The notes under the pieces: model-generated | Told to the model about the DNA's origin: nothing | Databases searched by the model: none | Seen by the model: the letters and a program-made list of their open reading frames with translations, nothing else | Assembly: GCF_963924675.1 (NCBI RefSeq) | Contig: NC_089239.1 | Coordinates: forward strand, 3,213,001 to 3,277,000 | Source: Phocoena phocoena | Lineage: Eukaryota > Chordata > Mammalia > Artiodactyla > Phocoenidae | Length of the DNA: 64,000 bases | Direction of reading: 5' to 3' | Part shown: piece after piece, positions 58,279 to 64,000 of the stretch | Numbering within the stretch: the first letter of the stretch is position 1 | Layout of the letters: the number at the start of each line of letters is the position of its first letter | Position numbers and translations under genes: made by a program

Positions 58279-58584
58279 CGGGGCTTCCCTGTGGTCCAGT
58301 GGTGAAGAATCCGCCTGCCAATGCAGGGGACCCAGGTTCCAGCCCTGGTCGGGGAATTGAGACCCCACATGCCGCGGGGCAACTAAGCCCGCGCGCCACA
58401 ACTATTGAACTCGCGTGCCTCAATGAGAAAGCCCGTACGCCACAACTAGAGAGAGAAAACCCGAATGCCGAAACTAGAGAGAAGCCCAAGCTCCACAATA
58501 AAAAGATGCCGCGCGCCTCCACGAAGATCCCACGTGCCACAACTAAGATCCGACGCAGCCAAAAGAATAAGGAAAATTAAAAAT
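58279..58584 (+). mobile_element. CHR-1-like SINE, host of a nested SINE
   Basis: The head is gggcttccctgtggtccagt and the body contains several gccacaact units. Its target-site duplication aaaagagtaaagct (58265-58278) recurs as aaaagaataaagct only at 58969-58982, because another SINE has entered its A-rich tail. Confidence 0.92.
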
Positions 58585-58595
58585 AAAATGAATAT

Positions 58596-58940
58596 ATGTT
58601 TTTAAATCCTATGTACAGCCTAGTTTGCTTTTTTTTAAAAAAAAATAATTTATTTATTTATTTATTTATTTATTTTTGTCTGTGTTGGGTCTTCGTTTCT
58701 GTGCGAGGGCTTTCTCCAGTTGCGGCGAGTGGGGGCCACTCTTCATCGCGGTGCGCGGGCCTCTCACTGTCGCGGCCTCTCCCGTTGCAGAGCACAGGCT
58801 CCAGACACGCAGGCTCAGTAGTTGTGGCTCACGGGCTTAGTTGCTCCGTGGTATGTGGGGTCTTCCCAGACCAGGACTCGAACCCGTGTCCCCTGCATCG
58901 GCAGGCAGATTCCCAACCACTGCGCCACCAGGGAAGCCCC
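58596..58940 (-). mobile_element. CHR-type SINE in the tail of another SINE, with extra 3' flank
   Basis: The SINE proper is 58637-58940 on the minus strand. The direct repeat aaaatgaatat is at 58585-58595 and 58941-58951, so the inserted block also includes ~40 bp (58596-58636) that is not SINE and lies 3' of the SINE tail. Confidence 0.85.
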
Positions 58941-58982
58941 AAAATGAATATTTTTTAAAAATTTTTTTAAAAGAATAAAGCT

Positions 58983-59980
58983 TTGTGCAGTCAATGGTTA
59001 AAAAGCCGGGTGAGGACTCTGGCCCAGCACAGCTGGGGAACTCCAAGGCCAGCCTCCACAGAGGGCCTCCTCTTGCCCACTCACCTGGCACCTCCTGGAA
59101 AACAGCCCGTTTTCAGAATGCACATCCACTTCTTTCCCAGCCTCCTCTAGTGTTGAGGCCAAGCTCCTTTCCACACCAAAAAAGCCCGGTCTCTCCTTTT
59201 CTTTCATAAGAGCTCTTGATTCTAGATTAGGAAAAGCCCTGATTGTCAAGAAAGGTTGAGCAGTTTTCCTTCCTCGTGGACAAAGAAGAGTGACTCAGCA
59301 TTGAGATATCACAATTCCCTGGTCTCCCTTGCCTGGAAGGGAAGCGAATGTTTACTTCTTTGTGGGACAAAACGTTTCCAAGGGAACAGAGACACTGAAC
59401 TCAGTTCTCCATCCAAGCATCCTTCATACCTGCTTACGCAGGGAATAGAGATCCACTCAAACTGCCCTAGGCCAAGAAAAGGAGTTTACTCTAGTGTACG
59501 GGAGCATCTCTTGGAATTCAGAGGTTGAAATGTAGTCACACTTCAAGAAGAAAATACAACAGGAAGCTGGAGAGTTGCCGGGAGCCAAGGATTCAGTCTT
59601 CTGCCCCTCCCCCATACCTCTCCCTCCCCCCTCCTTCCCTCTCTTTCTCCCCACTTTACTTTTTCATGCACAAGTTAGCATATAGGTATCCCCACAGTTG
59701 GAACAACCAGCGGAGAGCAGAGCTCCATATGTCACTGAGCCTCAGTACCCAGTTCCTGGGAGAAAAAACTTGTTTGGCCCAACTTGGATCGTGTTCATTT
59801 AGCTCTTGGGGAGGTGGGAGCAGGTGTGGCATGGGAGTGGAAAGCAAAGTCACATACTACGAAAACCCACCCAGAGGGGGAGATGACAATTCTCAAAGAA
59901 GGGGTTTAAGGTGGCCAGACAGCTCCAGAAGGAGTCTACTGAAATGTTTACAAAAACCTATCATGTATTAATCAGAAATA
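58983..59980. other. Unique sequence
   Basis: C-rich stretch at 59600-59660 (cctctccctcccccctcc). Frames of 65-148 codons overlap and show no domain. Confidence 0.4.
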
Positions 59981-59998
59981 AAAACTCCATTTAATTTA

Positions 59999-60713
59999 AA
60001 AAATTTTATTGGAGTCTAATTGATTTTCAATATTGTGTTAGTTTCAGGTGTACAGAAAAGTGATTCAGTTATGCATATACATATACTCAGTCCTTTTCAG
60101 ATTATTTTCCCATATAGGTTGTTACAGAATATGGAGTAGGGTTCACTGTGCTATACAGTAGGTCCTTGTCAGTTATCTATTTTACATATAGTAGTGTGTA
60201 TATGTCAATCCCAAACTCCTAATTTATCCCTCCCCCTCACATTTTCCCCTTGGTAACCATAAGTTTGTTTCTGAAATCTGTGAGTCTATTTCTGTTTTGT
60301 AAATAAGTTCATTTATATATATATATTTTTTTTAATATAAATTTATTTATTTATTTTTGGCTGTGTTGGGTCTTCATTGCTGTGTGCGGGCTTTCTCTAG
60401 TTGTGGCGAGCAGGGGCTACTCTTCATTGCGGTGTGTGGGCTTCTCATCACCACGGCTTCTTTTGTTGTGGAGCATGGGCTCTAGGCGCGTGGGCTTCAG
60501 TAGTTGTAGCACGTGGGCTCAGTAGTTGTAGCTCGTGGGCTCTAGGGTGCAGGCTCAGTAGTTACAGCGTACGGGCTTAGTTGCTCCCCACAAGCGGGAT
60601 CTTCCCGGACCAGGGCTCGAACCTGTGGCTCCTCCATTGGCACCGGATTCTTAACCACTGCGCCACCAGGGAAGCCCTCACTTATATTAATTTTTTTATT
60701 AGATTCCACATAT
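59999..60713 (-). mobile_element. L1 3' end interrupted by a SINE
   Basis: The reversed tail at 59999 is followed by a 3'UTR (ggagtctaattgattttcaa to gtaaataagttcatttatat) that resumes after the SINE as ttagattccacatatg. Flanks aaaactccatttaattt (from 59982) and aaaactccattaatttt (from 60716) look like the target-site duplication. Confidence 0.9.
60330..60678 (-). mobile_element. CHR-1-like SINE nested in L1
   Basis: Full-length in reverse, with three agtagtt-g-gc units in its body. The right end is ccaccagggaagccc. Confidence 0.93.
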
Positions 60714-61361
60714 GAAAACTCCATTAATTTTCAAAAGCCAAAATCATATAGGCCACTTTCTGTTGTCACAATACAATAATTTTAAAAATTAAAATAGAAG
60801 TTTCAATGAAAAACAGTCAAAAATCATTTAAAACACTCCAATTATGGAATCAGGCCAAAAACAGTATTTAAGAAAATTCATTACTTGAAATGACTTTGTT
60901 ATTAATTAGGAAAAAGTTAAAATAAATACATCAAGAATTCTCCTCAAGAAATTAGTAAAGAAATAGCAAAAAATATATATGTCTTTTTTAAATCTAAGGA
61001 AAGCAGAAGGAAGAAATTGAGAAAGATAAGAACTAAAATAATGAATTTTAAAATGCAAAAATGATAGAATTAAATTCAAGAGCCATTTCTCTGAAAACAA
61101 CAAACAACAATAAAATAGACATACCTCTAGCAAGTACAGTTCTGAAAAATAAACATATAACATTAAATATTAGAAATAAGACATGTAGAAGAGATTTGAT
61201 AAGAGAAGGCCTTCTACAAATTAATATTAATATATTTGAAAAGTTGAAGAAAATAAATGATTTTTACATAAATGACCAAAATTAATGCAAAAAGGAGTAG
61301 CAGAACTGAACAGAGCAGTAACTTTGAAAGAGATGAAATTGTCATTTAAGAAAACTGCCAG

Positions 61362-61660
61362 GGATTAAGAATCCACCTGCCAATGCAGGGGACATGGGTT
61401 CGAGCCCTGGTCTGGGAATATCCCACATGCCGCGGAGCAACAGAGCCCATGCACCACAACTACTGAGCCCGTGCACCACAATTACTGAAGTCCGCATGTC
61501 TAGAGCCCGTGCTCCACAACAAGAGAAGCCTCTGCAATGAGAAGCCCGCACACCGCAACGAAGAGTAACCCCCGCTCGCTGCAACTAGAGAGAGCCCACA
61601 TGCAGCAACGTAGACCCAACACAGTCAAAAGTAAAATCAATAAAATAAATAACTATTTTA
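61362..61660 (+). mobile_element. 5'-truncated CHR-1-like SINE (first of a serial pair)
   Basis: It lacks about the first 20 bases of the head and starts at gattaagaatccacctgcc. It ends in an A-rich tail before the second copy of the target word aaaactgccag (61661-61671). Confidence 0.92.
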
Positions 61661-61671
61661 AAAACTGCCAG

Positions 61672-61820
61672 GGACTTCACTGGGGGCGCAGTGGATAAGA
61701 CTCCATGCTCCCAACGCAGGAGGCCCAGGTTCGACCTCTGGTCAGGGAACTAGATCCCACATGCATGCCGCAACTAAGACCCGGTGAAGCCAAATAAATA
61801 AAAAAACAAGTAAAAATTTA
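61672..61820 (+). mobile_element. Short tRNA-derived SINE (second of a serial pair)
   Basis: The head is gacttcactgggggcgcagt, the body ends in gaagccaaataaataaa, and a third copy of the target word (aaaactgtcag, 61821-61831) follows. Confidence 0.92.
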
Positions 61821-61980
61821 AAAACTGTCAGTAAAACAGGTACATACTCCAGCCAGCCCAACAGCTGAGTCTCTTCAAACTTTCTAGGAGTAGATAGAGT
61901 AAATATTACTTAAAATCATGGAGAACACAGAAAAAGATTAATGACCTCCCATTCACTGGGACCATGTTCAACTTCATACA

Positions 61981-62777
61981 GTTAGAAAATGAAGCCCAGT
62001 GTGAGTGTTTCACACTTCGAGACAGCCCCCTTTTTTGGCATGTGTGCTGGGAGGTGGGTAAGTCGAGAATTTAGTCCACATGGGGTTGGTTCCCTCCTTC
62101 AGGATGGGGGCTGACTACAGTTGTGGTTGTACCAAGAATTTAGTGTTCTGTAAACTTTTTAGACAAGTATATTTTTTTATATAAAACAGAAGCTGAAAAT
62201 CTCAAAACAACACCTAACCTTTCAGGTAAAGATATACTGATATTTTCTGTTATTCTATTTCATTTTTTCAAGTGCCAAACAACACACTAAATTAATCTTC
62301 TACCATTAATAGGTGAAAACCCACAATTTGAAAAACACCTGAGAAACTGGGATCCCCTTAGGAAGTGCCATCCTTGGAAGAATGAGCATTTGCATACGTG
62401 CATGTCTGTGTTTGTGTGTGTGACACACACTTGTTCTCCAAAGGCTGTCGTGTCACAGATATGTTTTGAGTATCTGCTCAACTCACAATCCCCTCTCGGA
62501 TAATGCCTTTTTCCATCATGGGGGTGAGACCTGTTCCCTTGGTCATGGCCACTTGGACTAGGGCTGGAACCTGAAGCCAGCTGGATTATGGCTCCTTAGA
62601 TGCTCATCATGGCTCCTTCACCACGTTAAGCTAATTCGAGAGAGTTTCTGAACTTGCAACCAAAGCAGCTCTCATTGTACAAGTGTAGAAAACATCTCTA
62701 AGGTACAAAGTTTGATGTATACTTTAAAAATTCATTATGAATTGCCTTATTAAATATATTATTTGAATTTTCCATTT
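61981..62777. other. Unique sequence
   Basis: A (TG)-rich patch at 62407-62424 (gtgtttgtgtgtgtgacaca). No gene or repeat family recognised. Confidence 0.4.
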
Positions 62778-62983
62778 CAGGGGTTGGCCCACTATGGTCT
62801 ACAAGTTAAATCCAGCCTGTGGCTTGTTTTTGAATAGCCTACAAACTAAGAAGGATTTTTACATTTTTAAAGGGTTGTAAAAAAAAAAAAAAGAGTAGAA
62901 TCTGTGACAGAGACAGTATGTGACCCACAATACCTAAAATATTTATTATGTGGCCCTTTGCAGAAAAAGTTTGCCATCCCCTG
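62778..62983. mobile_element. hAT-Charlie MITE (MER1/Charlie3-like)
   Basis: The terminal caggggttggcccactatgg at the left and gaaaaagtttgccatcccctg-like right end are inverted repeats of the hAT type. The interior contains gcctgtggcttgtttttga and ggccctttgcag. Internal poly(A) (62879-62892) is secondary. The 8-bp target duplication is not clear. Confidence 0.75.
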
Positions 62984-63264
62984 CTCCCTACCCTTCATAT
63001 TTCTCATCTATTTGGTCTGTCAAATATTCAGAGGTTTATTAAACAGTCACACTTCTATTAAGCTTTCGTCAGTTCACACATTGTGCTGCTCTACTGGTCA
63101 ACACATAAAAGTTTATGATGAGCATATTTTCTCAGTCCCATTAAATGCTTGGATTCAATTTTGTAAAATAACTTACTGTAATCCTTGCTATATTTTTGTT
63201 TGTATTAGCCTGCTATGTTTGCCTATCCTTTATCTGAAAAATTCTTTGGTCACATTGTTTTAAG
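62984..63264. other. Unique AT-rich sequence
   Basis: The 119-codon frame at 62904-63263 starts within the MITE and resembles no protein. I treat it as chance. Confidence 0.4.
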
Positions 63265-63277
63265 CTGTCTCTAATTT

Positions 63278-63568
63278 AAAATATTTATTTATTTATTTAT
63301 TATTTTTGGCTGTGTTGGCTCTTCGTTTCTGTGCGAGGGCTTTCTCTAGTTGCGGTGAGTGGGGGCCACTTTTCATCGCGGTGCGCTTGCCTCTCACTGT
63401 CGCGGCCTCTCTTGTTGCGGAGCACAAGCTCCAGACACACAGGCTCAGGAGTTGTGGCTCACGGGCCTAGTTGCTCCGTGGCATGTGGGATCTTCCCAGA
63501 CCAGGGCTCGAACCCGTGTCCCCTGCATTGGCAGGCAGATTCTCAACCACTGCGCCACAAGGGAAGCC
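63278..63568 (-). mobile_element. CHR-type SINE, reverse orientation
   Basis: A full-length copy with an (attt)n left end. A perfect 13-bp target-site duplication, ctgtctctaattt, lies at 63265-63277 and 63569-63581. The closest relative in the window is the SINE at 58637-58940. Confidence 0.96.
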
Positions 63569-63775
63569 CTGTCTCTAATTTTTAAAAATATAGACTGACC
63601 TTATTTTTTGTTCAATCTGGAAATCTTTCACTTACAAGAAAGAATATAATGACAGCTTAAAGTATATGCATTTCTTGTTGTAATTTGTTTGGGGCCACTT
63701 CTCACACCTTATTTTTGCTTTTAGTCAGTTAAGAGTGAAATGGTATCTCAGACACGTTGCTTTTACCTGCAAGTA

Positions 63776-63824
63776 ATAACCTATTCTTTCTTTTTAAAAT
63801 ATTTTTTATAACCTATTCTTTCTT
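63776..63824 (+). repeat. 17-bp direct repeat around a 15-bp A/T spacer
   Basis: ataacctattctttctt occurs at 63776-63792 and 63808-63824 without mismatch. The spacer is tttaaaatatttttt. Confidence 0.95.
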
Positions 63825-63844
63825 AAACAACCTTATCTTATCAA

Positions 63845-64000
63845 TATATACCATATTCTGGCCATAAAACAAATTTTAGCACATTTTTAAAATTTGAAAT
63901 CATATTAAACATGTTCCTTGACCATAACAAAATAAAACAAAAGTCAATAATAGGTACCTGAAAAATCTCAAAATGTTAAACAACACATATATGGGTCAAA
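63845..64000 (+). mobile_element. L1M ORF2 fragment running out of the window
   Basis: The wording ccatattctggccataaaac, aaatttgaaatcatattaaa and gttaaacaacacatatatgg is degenerate ORF2 (endonuclease-to-RT interval), forward. It continues beyond 64000. Confidence 0.7.

Larger units (their letters stand above)
60725..61980 (+). mobile_element. Degenerate L1M ORF2 segment hosting two SINEs
   Basis: AT-rich sequence with ORF2-like order: aaggaaagcagaaggaagaa, then gagccatttctctgaaaaca, aaaatagacatacctctagc and, later, gaaattgtcatttaagaaaa. After the two SINEs at 61362-61820 it continues with gagtctcttcaaactttcta. Assigned by phrase order only. Confidence 0.55.

Noticed and set aside
1..64000. 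CRISPR array, bacterial operon or phage content
   Set aside because: The repeat content is entirely that of a placental mammal. No regularly spaced repeats or prokaryotic genes were seen.

Overview
The window is mammalian nuclear DNA, almost certainly from a cetacean (a hippopotamid is the closest alternative). The main evidence is about sixteen tRNA-derived SINEs with the head gggcttccctggtggcgcag. Many carry the CHR-2-type body and tail (ccgcggagcggctggg, gagaggccacaacagtgaga). CHR SINEs belong to whales, hippos and ruminants. No BovB LINE and no pig PRE-type SINE was seen. The L1 3' ends are of the cetartiodactyl type. Older layers (MIR, MER5A, MER20, MLT1, L1M) are shared by placental mammals.

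I could not support any intact protein-coding gene. The open frames are short and fall mostly inside L1s, SINEs or unique sequence without codon constraint. What can be read is a dense record of transposition. Region by region: 1-580 looks like the 5'UTR of an L1 lying mostly left of the window. 4.1-7.5 kb holds SINE pairs and an MLT1 LTR split by two SINEs. 8.6-21.8 kb alternates unique DNA with short L1 ends, MIRs and SINEs, and ends in an old L1M 5' region. 21.8-26.9 kb is mostly unique. 27-31.5 kb has younger L1 ends and a Tigger-type DNA transposon. 31.7-39.5 kb is a nearly full-length ancient L1MB-type element on the minus strand. 39.5-43.2 kb is mostly unique. 43.25-45.04 kb is a decayed hAT-transposase-derived gene on the minus strand. 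45.04-50.47 kb is a second long L1M. 50.5-64 kb is a mosaic of L1M fragments, SINEs and AT-rich DNA.

The most notable object lies inside the L1MB element. At 34776-36225 a full 107-nt U6 snRNA copy is joined directly, at its 3' oligo(T) end, to the 3' 1.34 kb of a younger L1. Both are on the minus strand and flanked by an imperfect 13-bp target-site duplication. This is the structure expected of a U6/L1 chimeric retrocopy made by template switching during L1 reverse transcription.

Secondary points of interest are two places where SINEs landed serially on one target site and left the duplicated site in triplicate, a roughly 28-bp micro-insertion of an L1 tail, and a nested SINE that may carry transduced flanking DNA. 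A SINE with six copies of an internal ~22-bp unit and an unassigned ~630-bp insertion in an L1M ORF1 region also stand out. Family names come from recognition by eye; element boundaries supported by direct repeats are the firmest coordinates.
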